Notes: a model not told the origin generated them from the letters alone. A stretch of DNA of 64,000 nt from Liquidambar formosana (GCA_039720395.1 CM077826.1:37972790-38036789); one strand, 5' to 3'. Numbered from the stretch's first letter, positions 1 to 11,552 are shown. Program-made: numbers and translations.

Positions 1-350
1 AGCAGTGGTCTGGATTTTTGTCTTTCTGATGTGAGGCTTAGGGTTCGAGACCCTTCTTTTTAATTGACAGAAAGGCTTTCCCTTTTTTTTTTTTCCTTCT
101 TTGATTTATTATTATCCTTTTTTTTTTTTTTTTTTTTTTTTACAATCACTGCTCCTCATTTTATCATAAATCCAAACCAACCCGAGTCAAACACAACCTC
201 GGTCAAACTAAGGCTTTCACTTTTCATTTTTTTCCAGTCACAGCCACACCTTTTTGTAACTCTATATATACCATCAAACATAGGTTCTAGCTTATTTTTA
301 TAAGGCTTTAGTCAAACACAACCTCAGTTTAATTTTATATATATATACAC
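1..350 (+). repeat. Possible truncated tRNA-derived SINE head, then poly-T/AT-rich DNA
   Basis: Positions 1-60 contain an A-box-like piece (AGCAGTGGTCTGG) followed about 30 bases later by a good match to the RNA polymerase III B box (GGTTCGAGACC at about 43-53). That pairing is what tRNA-derived SINEs carry. The left side is cut by the window edge and the right side runs into poly-T tracts (about 80-90 and 119-140) with no recognisable SINE body. It could be a chance match or a tRNA pseudogene. The rest of the stretch to 350 shows no coding signal. Confidence 0.3.
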
Positions 351-1504
351 AAGGACTTAAATATCCATATCGACGGGTATATCAATGGTCCAAAAATACA
401 GATATATTGATGGATATATCGAAAATATCGATGTCGAATTAGAGATATGACGGATATTATTAGTTAAACATGGAAATTTTCATTAAAACTCTGGAAAACA
501 TTGATTTAGACTCAAATACATAATTTATAATCAAAAGATTGCAATTTAAATGGTCCTTAAGACTATTACCTGTTGTGTAGGGTATAAAAAGTATATTACG
601 CTGAGAAGATAAAAATTAAAAATTTATGCAAACTCAACATCTAAATGTCAATTCCATTAAAGAGTTAATATATATATATATAAAGTGCCATTAGATCAAA
701 GGCCATTGACTTGAAATTATATCTTAAAATATGCTGATAAAAAAAAAAAATCTTAAAATATGTGAAAAGGTTAAACATAGTTATTAAAAGAAAAGAAAAG
801 AAAAAAAGAAAAAGAATTATCACTACAAAAAAAATATATAAAAAATGAGTAGGGGTCTTTTTGAAAAGGTTACAAAACTAGAAGTAGCATTTGCAAAAAT
901 ATGTACAAAGTGGACCTTTTATTATTAAAAAAAAAGGAGTTTATAAAGTGATAAATCACTTATTTGTCATGTGAGGACTAGACAAATGAGAAGGGGGCAA
1001 GGGGCTCAAGTGTTCCACACAGAAGCTAAATGAAGCTTCCATGGAGGTTTGCCATGATGTCGATGGCCTAGTCGACGGCAATGAACCCAGCGAGGGATGG
1101 CGGCAGCAGCTTGTTCCAGGTATGTAAAGTGTCTTCATCTTCTTCTTCTCCTTCTCTGACAATGGCTGCTTCTTCTTCTTCTTCTTCTTCTTCTCCTTCT
1201 CCAATGAAGACAAGGACAATGAGGACTGCATTGTCTCTTCTTGTTCTTATTCTTCTTCTTCTTCTTCTTCTTCTTCTCTAAAGTCGAATTTGGCTGATAT
1301 ATCTCATCGATACACTAATATAGACCATATCACCTTGATAATTTGTGAAAATTTGACAAAATTCATGGAATTTTCCGATAAACTCGATATCTTGCAGATA
1401 TATTGTTCGATAAAATATCAAAAAGATATAGCAGTAGGAAATCGTATCGGAGGTCACCAATACATCGATATATATTGTCGATATTCTTGATTTTTAAGTC
1501 CATG
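351..1504 (+). mobile_element. MULE-like non-autonomous TIR element, copy A (CGATAT-rich ends)
   Basis: The left end begins AAGGACTTAAATATCC and the right end, read on the other strand, begins CATGGACTTAAAAATC. Both ends are followed by many CGATAT/GATATAT motifs. A second, inverted copy lies at 21662-22686. The two share the terminal block and an inner block that includes AATCAAAAGATTGCAATTTA. No target-site duplication is convincing here. The 9-bp imperfect duplication around the second copy suggests a Mutator-like (MULE) group. The middle (about 1000-1280) has a GC-richer stretch and a TTC microsatellite that the other copy lacks, possibly captured sequence. No transposase is visible. Confidence 0.6.
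1138..1278. repeat. TTC/TCT-rich microsatellite
   Basis: Runs of TTC/TCT interrupted by short non-repeat stretches, lying inside the MULE-like element. They create serine- or leucine-rich open frames on both strands that are not evidence of a gene. Confidence 0.8.
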
Positions 1505-1842
1505 TATCTATCTATCTATATATATATATATATAAACTTATGGGGCTTACATCTTGCCCCATGAAAAGAAAAACGCCCACCTTACGCCCACGCCTTTTAA
1601 AATATTGATTTTTGCAATGGATGGTTGAGGCATGTTTGGTGAGTTTGTAAAGAGTTATCCACTCAAAGAGGGGACCAGCTACTGGGGTACTGTCCAGCTT
1701 TCAACGATAGTGTTAGGGCTTCTTTTTTATGATTGTACACTTGGTTTGGTAATATCCAGCCTAATCTACACTGCTGTTATTACTGATTTGGTGTTTTTGG
1801 TGCATTTGGGGCTTGTTAGGTTGTGCTTAAGACAATCACAAG
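1505..1842. other. Unassigned stretch, perhaps leader or LTR remnant of the old copia
   Basis: A short TA microsatellite (about 1518-1535) is followed by sequence of normal complexity running into the copia gag start at 1843. A 75-codon frame (1632-1859) overlaps the gag start but resembles nothing I recognise. I found no matching sequence beyond the 3' end of the copia (after 12560), so a 5' LTR assignment is not supported. Confidence 0.4.
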
Positions 1843-2127
1843 ATGTTAGAAGCAAGTGAGGTAAATCAAACTCAACCCAAAGAGGTTGTAAGTCAGTTTA
1901 GCACTTAGAATGATAACCCAACCCTACAAATCACAACTTTAGGATTGGATGGATCCAATTATTTGGCCTAGTCACAATTGACAAACTTTTTCTTGAAGAG
2001 TAGGGGAAAAATGGACTGCTTTGATGGAAAGATTACTGAACCAGCATGGACTGATCCCCATTGAGAAATAGGATTCTGATAACTCTTCTATCATGGCTTG
2101 GTTATTGCATTCTATGATTCTAGAGAT
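1843..2127 (+). pseudogene. copia-2 gag, N-terminal fragment
   Basis: After a start at 1843 (MLEASEVNQTQ), the translation continues to the typical copia gag opening LDGSNYLA*SQ and FFLKSRGKMDCFDGKI, followed by a degraded segment resembling the usual MAWLLHSM region. This matches the N-terminal domain of copia gag proteins (DUF4219/UBN2-type). Stops and a frameshift near 2060 disable it. The frame resumes at 3818 beyond the inserted solo LTR. Confidence 0.75.
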
Positions 2128-3817
2128 TGTTAGGATTATGCCCTAGAAGCCAATCATAGAGATGATTGTTTAGGAATTAGGAACAATCAATTGATTTCAT
2201 TTATACATGTCACATTTATTATTGATTTAATAAAATGGCTTATTCTATTATGTTTATATGCATCATTTATATTTACATAATATGTCCATGGAGTTAGAGT
2301 TGAGAATATGAAATTACAAAGTGTTGTAATCTTGAGACTGTAAATATATCTCTGTAATAAACTCCTAAAACATTCCTAGTTGAAGATTCACTATGATGGA
2401 CAGTAATGAACCACAGGACTAGCACTTGTTAAGTTGACTCTATAGGAGGATAGCTAGTCTCAAGCTATTTGTGTGGAGACACTACAACCAACAAGTGGGT
2501 GCCCTATTATAAGAATAGGTACATTGAATGTGACCAAAGATATGAGATAAACTGAATGGAGTTTTAACCTTGCCTGTTAATCAGTTTCTCATTGTTATAG
2601 TGGTACAAGTAATCCTTAGACCTGAGACACTATAGTTGCCTTATACATGTAACTTTAGAAGTTTGATAACACTACGTGCAGATCCTTATAGGAGTTTGTA
2701 AGGGTGTTCATTGGCCCTACTGCTATGTGTGTAAAGGCATGTGAGTGATCAACAAGGAATCCATCACTCTCAGGAAAAAAGGGAGTGAATGTCTCATATA
2801 GCATTCATTGAATATAACTCATTAAATCCATGGGCCTATGGTAGAATGAATATGGAAAGGAGTTTCCATAAGTTCATCATTGAGTTGATATTAATGAATG
2901 AGTATAAAGTAATTGAACTAGGGACTTGACAGACTTCCATGTCCTATTAGTTCAATTGGAGACATTGTGTTGATGGAAAGATGTAATTGTAACCTATAAA
3001 CTATAACAAAAGGGTTCTTTGTAAATGACTATTCACCTCATTAAGGACCACACCATGAGCCATATGCTAGGTGTTACTCATGGTTAGTAGAAGTCCCTAA
3101 TTGATATAAATGAGTTATAATCAATTAGGAAATTGAAAAGATTTTCAATTAGACCCTCTAATGGAAAGTGTTCCATTGTGCACAACATGTGCTATACCTA
3201 CTACTTAATGATGTGAACCCAATGGGTCACACACTGATCATGCTAAGAGAGCTTGAAAGTCTAAGAGAGAAAGGGCATAAGTGAATAAAAAAATTGTTCT
3301 TAAGGGGCTAGTTTGTATTTGATATAAACTAGAGAGCTTATTGTGTAATTAAGGAGTAATTATACAAAACCCTTTAGGGTTATAAGAACCCCCTTGGCCG
3401 GCCCTATAGTGTAGCTATATAAGCCACACTATGATGTGATGACATCATCAGTTAGTGCTTCCCCAAGTGCTGGCCAAAATTCCCAAGAGGCTCTCTCTCT
3501 CTCTCTCCTTCTCCCCTCTAGCAACAACAAAGAAGAAAAAGGAAAGGACTTCAAGCTTAAGCTAGGTGTGGATCCGTTGGAGGCAGTACACTTGGACTGC
3601 TTATTCATTGCTGCCTGGAGTTCAAGCTTAGAGCAAAAGGAAGAAGACAAAGCTTGGAGCATAAAGGAGAAGACTTTAATCAACTGTAAGTAATTCTTAC
3701 CCTCTTCTAGTTAGGGTTTGTTTTGTATTAAGCATAATTGGATTACATGGGATTGGGAATCGTAGGAAAATTTTAATTCCGCCTTTGTAGTTTTCATCTC
3801 TAGTTAGATTCCCAACA
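2128..3817 (+). mobile_element. Solo LTR of a copia-type element (about 1.69 kb)
   Basis: It begins TGTTAGGATTATGCCC and ends TTAGATTCCCAACA (TG...CA), with no internal region. It is flanked by GAGAT (2123-2127) and AAGAT (3818-3822), a 5-bp target duplication with one mismatch. A second copy in opposite orientation lies at 25091-26752, also flanked by a near-perfect 5-bp repeat. The 3' third includes a CT microsatellite and a purine-rich leader. Solo LTRs form when the two LTRs of an element recombine. Assignment to copia rests on the general look of the LTR and is less certain than the LTR itself. Confidence 0.9.
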
Positions 3818-4011
3818 AAGATTGGTGATGGTTATTTATTGATGTGAATCGCAAAGGAAGTTTAAGATGCGATAGAGTGGACTTACTAAAAAAAGGGGAG
3901 CCTTGCACAAGTCTTTGAGTTGAGATACAAGATTCATGACACGAAATAGAAGGATAACCCTTTGACTACTTACTTTCACAAACTCCAGGGTCTCTAGTAG
4001 GCATTGGATCA
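3818..4011 (+). pseudogene. copia-2 gag, middle fragment
   Basis: The fragment reads GDGYLLM then AKEV*DAIEWTY and related segments, the part of copia gag that follows the LHSM motif. It directly continues the fragment at 1843-2127 and is continued at 8326. It is bounded on the left by the solo LTR and on the right by the GATCA target duplication of copia-1. Stops and frameshifts are present. Confidence 0.7.
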
Positions 4012-4140
4012 TGTTATGAGATGTAATGTTTATGAGTGAGGGGTATAAAAGTCATCGTATATGTTTGACTGATTTTAATATAAAATAAGAGAATCAAGGC
4101 ATTCGGGGTTAATTGAGAACCCTAATACCATATTATATCA
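4012..4140 (+). repeat. copia-1 5' LTR (129 bp)
   Basis: It starts TGTTATGAGATG and ends CCATATTATATCA. The last 55 bases recur at 8266-8320. The length nearly equals the 130-bp LTR of the inverted copia at 21491-21620, which has the same layout of a short AT-rich LTR ending in ACC plus ATA-rich sequence. Directly preceded by the target duplication GATCA. Confidence 0.88.
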
Positions 4141-4152
4141 AGGTATCAAAGC
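4141..4152 (+). other. copia-1 primer binding site
   Basis: AGGTATCAAAGC immediately follows the 5' LTR and matches the common copia PBS TGGTATCAGAGC, complementary to the 3' end of initiator tRNA-Met, at 10 of 12 positions. It is the expected priming site for minus-strand cDNA. Confidence 0.8.
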
Positions 4153-4829
4153 ACCCATCCTAGGGCTCGTGCTGGACCAGTGACGACTCATCGGAGGTTG
4201 CCTAACCTTTGACGATGACTGTCAAGTGCTCTGACGATGACGACGACCATCGATGACCCATTCCCAGCCATTATCCTACCGTCACAAATCCATGATCTCT
4301 CTTTCCTCTCCCTGATCGCCTCCTATCCTTATCCCACTTCCACGACCATGCCCGATCCTCACTAGCGACTACCGCATGACCACCAGCGACCTTCCTTGAC
4401 CATCGACAACCTTCCCCGAACACTGGCAACCCTCTGAAAACCATTGCAGGTCATCTTTGACTTCTTGTACAGCTTTTAATTCCCTTTGTGAGGGTTATAG
4501 CCTCTCTCTTGGTTCTTCAACAGACCCTACGGGTGCTAACACACCCATCTATGGTGTCTTTTGCATCCTAGGCCCTTTATATGGTGCTTATTCCTTGAGT
4601 CTATGGTGCTGATTTCTTGAATTGGTGATGGCTGCTCCAATGTTATCTAATGGTAGGGATGTATTACACCTTGGAGGTGTTCTCTTGGATTCTTTAATGC
4701 CTTCAGGATTTCTCTAGTAGCCTAGTGCGGTTTGCTTATATTTTCCATCCCTTTATTATTGTCTTTCAAATTTATTTTATCTACAAATTCATTTGGGCCA
4801 CCACCTATTATTTGGATAATTTCCTTGAG

Positions 4830-7800
4830 ATATGGAGTCTGAGGAAAGCATGAACCCAAGTTTTCTTTTATCACTAGACTTACTACCCATCACATTCATA
4901 AGGTTAAATGGTAATAATTATGCCCATTAGACTCAAGCAAATGAAGTGTTCTTGCTTGGGCCACAAAAATTTAAGTTTTTAACTAATAATCCTCCTGCAT
5001 CTACTAATAAATCATATGTTGATTGGAGAGCAAAAGATGCTCAAATCCGTAGTAGCCTTTGGAATAATATGAAACCTAACATCAATTGCAATCTTATTTT
5101 CCTATCCACTGCGAAGCTTGTGTGGGATAAGGCCCAGGAGTTGTATTTTGGTGCCAATAATCTTTTTCGAATTTACACTCTTCATCATGATTTATTTTTC
5201 TATTAGTTTGAATGATCAATTTGGCTGAATATTATGCTCAGTTTAAAACCTTTCGTGAGGAGCTTAACCTTTATTAACCCATTTCTATTGATGTTGAGTT
5301 ATGTAGCAACACCGAGAATGTATGCATGTAGCTCGTTTCCTTTCTGGACTGCCATTTGATTCTGTTAAATCTCAAATATTGGGCATTAAGGAGCTTCCTT
5401 CCCTAAGTGAGGTATTCGGTTGACTCCTATTGAGAAGTCAACTTTGGCTTCCACCATTACTAGTGACTGTGGTAGTTTTGGCACTTTTAGAGGTGGTTAT
5501 GGAGGCAAAGGTCATGGAGGCCGTGGTCGTGGTCCTTGGAAGTGTACACATTGTGGTGGTGATAATTACATGGTTGATTTTTGCTTTAAGCTCAATGGCA
5601 GACCCTCAATAATCAGGCCATGTTCCCCGATGAGGATGTTGCTTTCCAACCTAGTGCTCCTACTATTCCTGGTGGAGCAGCTATTTCATGGGTTATTTCT
5701 ATACCTGAGGATGAGCATTCCACCTTTTGTCAACACAATCAAGCTCTATTATGGCATATCCTACCTCCACATCTACTCTTGCCCAAATAGGTACTCCTAC
5801 ATCCTTCCTAACTTCTTGTGGCTTATGGGTTATTGACTCAAGGGCTACCAATCATTTGATTGGCACGTCATGTATGCTATCCAAATTGCAACAATCTCTT
5901 TTCCTACCGAGAGTTACCTTAATAGAAGACTCAACCTCACCTATCTCTGGTTTGGGCATTGCTCATCTTTATTCTACTTTTCCACTTACTTCGGTTCTTT
6001 GTGTGCCTAAATTTTCTTTTAGTCTTATGTTTGTCAATCGGATTACATCTTTAAACTGTTCAATGACTTTTTTTCCTGTACATTGTGTGTTTTAGGATCT
6101 CAAGACTGGGAAGACGATTGGTGGCAAGCATGAGACGGGCGGCCTCTATTATTTTTCCAATGAAGATTCCTCCACTTCCACGGCTCTCTGATGGTTCCTC
6201 CACTTCCACGACTCTCTAATCTTCTATTTCTCAAATGTAGCATCATTGTCATCTTGGGCATCCTTCTCTTTGGAATCTCAAGTTATTAGTTCTGGAGTGT
6301 TTTCAAATTGAATCATTGTCGTGTGAAGCATGTCAATTTAGTAAGCACCATCATGTGCCGTTTGTGTTTAGGTTAGAGAGTCGGGTTTCTCACCCTTTTC
6401 AGTTAGTGCATTCAAATGTTTGGGGTCCCAATAGAATAAAGTCTTGTTTAAGTTTTCAATATTTTGTTATTTTGTGGATGATTATTCAAGGATTACTTAT
6501 CTTATCTTATAAAAGATAGGTCAGAATTTTATGCCATTTTTCAAGAATTTTATAATGAAATAAAGACTCAATTTGATGTTATTATTCGTATATTTCATTC
6601 TAACAATGCTAGAGAATATTTTGAGTCTAGTTTACCCCTTTTTTTTTTCTTCTTTTTTTTTGGTTGAGCATGGCATTATTCATCAGTTATCTTGTAATTA
6701 CACCCCTCAGCAAAATGGGGTAGCTGAGCACAAAATGCAACATTTTCTTGAGACTACATGTGCTTTATTATTTCAGATGCATGTTCTTAACTCTATTGGA
6801 GTAATCCAGTTTTTACTGCATGTTATGTTATCAATCGCATGCCTTCTACTGTTCTTGCTTGGCACACTCCTCATGCCACCTTGTTTCCATATGCTAATCC
6901 CTTTGTTTTGCCACCTAGATTGGGTCCAAGAAGTGACAAACTTGATGTTATTATTCGTATGTTTCGTTCTAACAATGCTAGAGGATATTTTGAGTCTAGT
7001 TTACCTCTTCTTTTTTTTTTTTTTTTAATAATGTTAAGCATGGCATTATTCATTAGTTATCTTGTAATTACACCCCTCAACAAAATGGTATAGCTGAGCA
7101 CAAAATGAAACATTTGCTTGAGACTACACGTGCTTTATTATTTCAGATGCATATTCCTAAGCTCTAATGGAGTAATGTGGTTCTTACTGCATTTTATGTT
7201 ATCAATCGCATGCCTTCTACTATTATAGCTTGGCACACTCCCCATGGCACCTTGTTTCCACATGTTAATCCCTTTGCTTTGCCTCCTAGAGTCTTTGGTT
7301 GTGTGTGTTTTGTCCACATGTTGGGTCTAGGAAGTGACAAACTTGATCGCCGATCTATTCGGTGTCTTTCTTGATTATTCTTGGACTTAAAAAGGATATA
7401 AGTGTTATTTACCTTTGTTGAAGCGTCATTTTGTGTGTCCTAATGTTACCTTTCTAGAGTTGATACCCTATTTTCCTCCCTTATGTACTGTTGAGTCCAC
7501 ATCTTGTCTTGTCGTCTTCCTAGCTTACCCCCTCCACTGTTTCAACTACTGCTCCTAAGAAACCATTGCAGGTATATCCTTGAAGGCATGTTCACCATAT
7601 GGTTCCTTCTCCGATGCCCACTACTAAATCATCTTCCTTGTCTAGAAATCCATTTTCAGTGTACATGGTTCCTTTACTTGCATCTAATTCAGATTCCTTG
7701 ACTATTGCCTTGCTTAATGATAAACAATTGTGTACTGCTCATCCCATTTCTCATTTTGTTTCTTATACACATATCTTCTTCCCTTCGTGCTTTTGTTACT

Positions 7801-8265
7801 TCATTCTCTACTAGTGTAGTCCCTGCATCTATTCAGGAAGTGTTGTCCATTCTCGGTTAGAGGACAACTATGGAGGATGTAATGTTAGCTCTTCATCAGA
7901 ATCAGACTTAGGATCTTGTGCCATTGCTTCTCAGGAAATCTATTGTCAGTTGTCGTTGGGTATATATAGTGAAGTCCTTGTCTGATGGATCTGTTGGGCA
8001 TTTGAAAGCTCACCTTATCGCTAAAGGCTACACTCAAACCTATAGTGTGGACTATGCTATGAGTTGCTCTCCGTTGCCAAAATTGCATCCGTTAGTATTT
8101 TAATTTCTTTAGCTGCTATGTTTGGTTGGCATCTTTTTCAGTTAGATGTTAAGAATGCTTTTTTGCATAGGGATCTTCATAAATTTGGAGCAACCACCTG
8201 GGTTTGTTGCTCAGGGGGAGTGTAGGAAGGTGTGCACACTTCGCAAAGCCATTTATGGCCTTAAG
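4830..8265 (+). pseudogene. copia-1 gag-pol polyprotein, broken
   Basis: Landmarks in order are: gag with RLNGNNYAH and STAKLVWDKAQELYFG (about 4890-5260); a zinc knuckle CTHCGGDNYMVDFC with the histidine position replaced by Tyr (about 5544-5585); protease-like VIDSRATNHLIG (about 5829), where the usual D-S-G reads DSR; integrase HxxxC region SCEACQFSKHHH and HSNVWGP (about 6320-6430), then TPQQNGVAEHK twice; RT with SCRWVYIVK, HLIAKGYTQTYSVDYA and LRKAIYGLK (about 7950-8265). Many frameshifts and stops occur, and the integrase segment is tandemly duplicated. It cannot make a working polyprotein. Confidence 0.88.
6575..7346 (+). repeat. Tandem duplication (about 370-400 bp unit) inside copia-1 integrase
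   Basis: Unit 1 (6575-6943) and unit 2 (6944-7346) both start GATGTTATTATTCGTAT and run through a poly-T, the TPQQNG-coding part and the motif GTGACAAACTTGAT. Unit 2 is slightly longer because it keeps a stretch (about 7290-7320) that unit 1 lacks. The units are similar but not identical, so the duplication is fairly old. Confidence 0.88.
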
Positions 8266-8320
8266 TAAGAGAATCAATGCATTAGGGGTTAATTGAGAAC
8301 CCTAACACCATATTATAACA
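8266..8320 (+). repeat. copia-1 3' LTR remnant (last 55 bp)
   Basis: TAAGAGAATCAATGCATTAG through TATTATAACA repeats the final 55 bases of the 5' LTR with four mismatches. It abuts broken RT coding sequence on the left and the target duplication GATCA on the right, showing a deletion that ended inside the 3' LTR. Confidence 0.85.
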
Positions 8321-8325
8321 GATCA

Positions 8326-8940
8326 CTACTAGAATTTTCAGGTAGCATGTCCTACAAATTCCTTGAAGTTTCACCAACTTGTTGAGCAAGAGCGCATTAT
8401 GGGTTTTTTTGCGCCTTAAGCCTGAGTATGATTAGGTGTGTATTTAGATCCTTGGCAGGGAGCCTTTTCCTTCCCTAAGGGAGGAATTTTCTCAAGTTAA
8501 ATAAGAGGAGTAGATGGGATGTAATGATGAATCCTACACAATAGGAAAAGTCAGCAATGGTTATAGTCTTCACAGAGGGATAATCGCATGGCCAGAAAGG
8601 CTGAGACAACGGTAGATTGATTGATTCTACATCAGATGAGAAGGAAAAATTATTTTGTGATTATTGTAGTAAGTATTGACTCATAAGGGAGACATGTTGG
8701 AAGCTTACTAGTTGTGATCCCTCTAAATGTAGGGAGGTCGGTCCGGTAATACTGTATTACTATCGACCTCATGCTCATCATACTACAGTTCCTCATTTGC
8801 TCCTCCAGCTTTTACTTCTAATGCAGTACTATGTCCTTTGCACATTCAGGTAACTTAGCCACTCCCTTAAGTGCATTTGGTCTTTCTACCTCTCAACCCT
8901 ACATCATTGATTCAAAGGCCTCTGATCATATGATTGGTCT
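8326..8940 (+). pseudogene. copia-2 gag C-terminus, zinc knuckle and protease start
   Basis: The translation shows HQLVEQERIMGFF (about 8373), a copia gag signature, then a zinc knuckle FCDYC...RETCWKL (about 8655-8710), then a serine/proline-rich spacer and protease motif IIDSKASDHMIG (about 8905-8940), a variant of the D-S-G-A-S-D-H catalytic segment with Lys for Gly. Several stops and frameshifts lie in between. The protease is cut by the LINE tail inserted at about 8941. Confidence 0.8.
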
Positions 8941-9054
8941 TTTTTTTTCAATGAAATATGTACTAATAACAAAAAGGGCGAGGCCCAAGTACATAGTACA
9001 TAAGATATATACAAAGACTAGCCAAAGAGTTCCAAAACTATAACTTGACTAGTT
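8941..9054 (-). mobile_element. 5'-truncated LINE 3' tail, reverse orientation
   Basis: Read on the minus strand the segment ends ...CCTCGCCCTTTTTGTTATTA then TACATATTTCATTGA and a short poly-A, the layout of plant L1-type LINE 3' untranslated tails. Copia protease coding is interrupted on both sides. GATTGGT (8933-8939 area) and GACTGGT (about 9055-9061) look like an imperfect target duplication. Confidence 0.65.
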
Positions 9055-11140
9055 GACTGGTATTTTTACATTTTTCTCTTCTTATCACACATATTCAGGC
9101 ATGGACAAAGAGAAGCAAATGTTCCTTATCCTCAATTTTAGGAAAAGGTTTTATTCATGTCACCCCCACCATGTCACTGTCTTTTGTGTTACATGTTCCT
9201 AATTTCTCCACTAACCTCCTTGTTATTAGTCGAGTTACTAACGATCTCAATTGTAGTAGAACTTTCTTTCCTTTCCATTGTATGTAACGATTAGCAATGG
9301 TAGAGAGAGTGAGGATCTTTACCTTTTGAATTCTCATTCCGAGAACCAAAGACAACTAAAGAAAGCTCATCTTTTAGAAAGTGCGCAAGATTTAGAGGAG
9401 AAGATCTAGTTATGGCACTGTCATTTGGGACATCCTTCTTTTCTATTTTTACAAAGAATGTTTCCTTCTTTGTTTTTTAGAACTAATGTTTCCAAGTCTA
9501 AGTGTAAGACATAAGAACTTGCTAAACACTATTGTGTTTCTTTTTTCCCAAGTAATTATAGAAGTTTGGATTCCTTTGTTATTATTCATACTGATGTGTG
9601 GGGCCCTTCACAAGTTGCTTCTTCATCTGGCTATTGATGGTTTTTTTTGTTTATTGATGATTTTTCTCTCACCACTTGGTTTATCTAATAAAACAAAAGA
9701 GTGAGGTCTTCTCTTGTTTCCAAAATTTCCATAAGATGGTGCAAACACAATTTAATAACTCCATTAAAATTGTTTGTTCAGATAATGGTGGTGAATACAT
9801 ACATTGATTTCGGTTTGGGGTCTTATTTCCAAGAACATGGAATAGTTCATCAAACTTCGTGCTCTACTACTCCCTAACAAAATGGGGTAGCTGAGCGGAA
9901 GAATTGGCATCTTCTTGGGGTGGAAAAGGCATTATATTTTTCCATGAATGTCCCAAAATCTTACTAGGGGATGCCATTCTAACCATAGCTTATCCTATCA
10001 ATCGAATATCGTCTCGTGTTTTGGATTTCAAAGCCTTGGTTGAGATGTTATCTGAGTATTCTTCTTCCACATATCCTTTTATTGTTCCTCTTTGTGTCTT
10101 CAGTTGTGTAAGTTTGTCCATCTTCCAAGCGACACTCGGATTAAGTTGGATCCTAGAGCGAGCGCTTCTCTGCATTTTCCTTGGTTATTCTCCAACTTAA
10201 AAAGGGTCTAAGTGCTATCATCCTCCATCTATGAAGCAATTCGTTACCATAATGTAACCTTCGAGCCTATTGCATACTTTCCTCCTCCTTGGCCTTCCCT
10301 TCAGGGGGAGAATGGAAATGAAGAGCAGCCCTCATTTATGTTACCCACAGTAGTCACTCCAACTACTGATCTTAATTCCATTGCTCCAAATGTTGAGGCC
10401 TAGAGACAACCTGATAAGGAATTGAAGGTTTACTTGAGGACACATAAGGAAAACACCAGTGCTCCTCAACTCTATCAACCACCTGCCTTAGACTCAAGTA
10501 ATCATATTGTCATTTGTCACTATGGGTGAAAGTTCTGTCCCTAATGATGATTCTAATGTCCCACTCGTAATTCAAAAAGGAATTAGGTCATGTACTCAAC
10601 ATCCAATATCCAACTTTGTTTTTTATCATTATCTCTCACCTGTCTTATCATTCCTTTACTTTACAATTGTCTTCTATCTCTGTTCCTCACAATTTGTAGG
10701 ATGCACTTAGTGATCAAAAGTGGAGCGATGCAATGAATGAAGAAGTGAAAGCCCTTCGGAAAAACAATACTTGGGAGTTAGTTAAGTTACTTGAAGGCAA
10801 AAGAATTATGGGATGCAAGTGCGTATATACAATGAAACATAAAGCAAATGGTTCAATGGAGATATAAAGTGAGATTGGTGGCAAAAGGCTATATGAAAAC
10901 TAATGGGATCACTATTGGAGACTTTTGCTCTAGTGACAAAGATGAACTCCATTCGTGTGTTGTTATCTTTAGCAACAAACTTGGGTTGGTCACTTCAGCA
11001 ACTAGATGTGAACTGTGAAGAATGACTTCCTTCATGGGGGTTTGGAGGATGAAGTGTATATGGATGTTCCACTTGGCTTTACGAGTCCCTCTACTAGTGG
11101 GAAGGTGTACAAGTTGAGGAAATCTTTGTATACGCTGCAG
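9055..11140 (+). pseudogene. copia-2 protease end, integrase and RT fragment
   Basis: Landmarks are the protease tail (about 9055-9290), the GAG-pre-integrase region LWHCHLGHP-like (about 9410), the integrase core with HTDVWGP-like residues (about 9590-9610) and SDNGGEY (about 9780-9800), then INRISSRVL and FLGYSP (about 9995-10195). RT follows with DAMNEEVKALRKNNTWELV (about 10725-10785), RLVAKGYMKT (about 10873), QQLDV (about 10998) and KVYKLRKSLYTL (about 11105-11137). Multiple stops and frameshifts are visible. The RT is interrupted after LRKSLYTL by the insertion at 11141. Confidence 0.85.
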
Positions 11141-11552
11141 CACAAGCACATAAGGCACGTAGAACACATGCAAAGAGAAGAGAGAGGAGAGAAGAGAGAG
11201 AAGATAGGAAGAAGAAGATAAGAGAAGAGAAGAGGGGGAGAAAATAACCCTAGGCTTCGCACCTAAGGTGTTGTTTGGAATCAACACCAAACACTAAGGA
11301 AAAACACCAAATTTAATTCATCAAAAGTTACCTTCTCTGAGAGATATGAAGTCTATATATAGAACTCCATTTACATCAAAAGTGGTAAACTTGGGCTTCA
11401 AGAAACTTAGGCATCCAGTCTAGCAAATATAGTAAAAACTTAACCCTAAGTTCAAGAATTTAAAAGCAACAATTCATAATTCTTAAGATAAAACTAAATA
11501 AATATAGTAGATCCTTGGTCTTCAAGTCAATAAGCAAAATTGGACCCCTTGT
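11141..11552 (-). mobile_element. Unclassified 412-bp insertion in copia-2 RT, flanked by TGCAG
   Basis: Copia RT stops at the LRKSLYTL motif and resumes at LKQSPKAW-like coding near 11585. Between them lies non-copia DNA flanked by TGCAG (11136-11140 and 11553-11557), which looks like a 5-bp target duplication. On the minus strand it has a TATA-like TATATATAGAC (about 11350) and a pyrimidine-rich leader, as in a short LTR. Its ends, however, are not the canonical TG...CA. A small solo LTR is my best guess. Confidence 0.5.

Larger units (their letters stand above)
4012..8320 (+). mobile_element. Small Ty1/copia element with 129-bp LTRs (copia-1), internally deleted
   Basis: The 5' LTR is 4012-4140, a tRNA-Met-type primer binding site follows, and a 55-bp remnant of the 3' LTR ends at 8320. 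GATCA occurs exactly on both sides (4007-4011 and 8321-8325), proving the boundaries. Gag, protease, integrase and the front of RT are recognisable. The element then jumps from the RT motif LRKAIYGLK straight into the last 55 bases of the LTR, so the rest of RT, all of RNase H and most of the 3' LTR are missing. It inserted into copia-2 gag. An inverted relative with 130-bp LTRs lies at 21491-24450. Confidence 0.92.

Noticed and set aside
956..1281. Overlapping open frames on both strands rich in Ser, Leu or Lys
   Set aside because: They are produced by the TTC/TCT microsatellite inside a TIR element. No domain or family resemblance.
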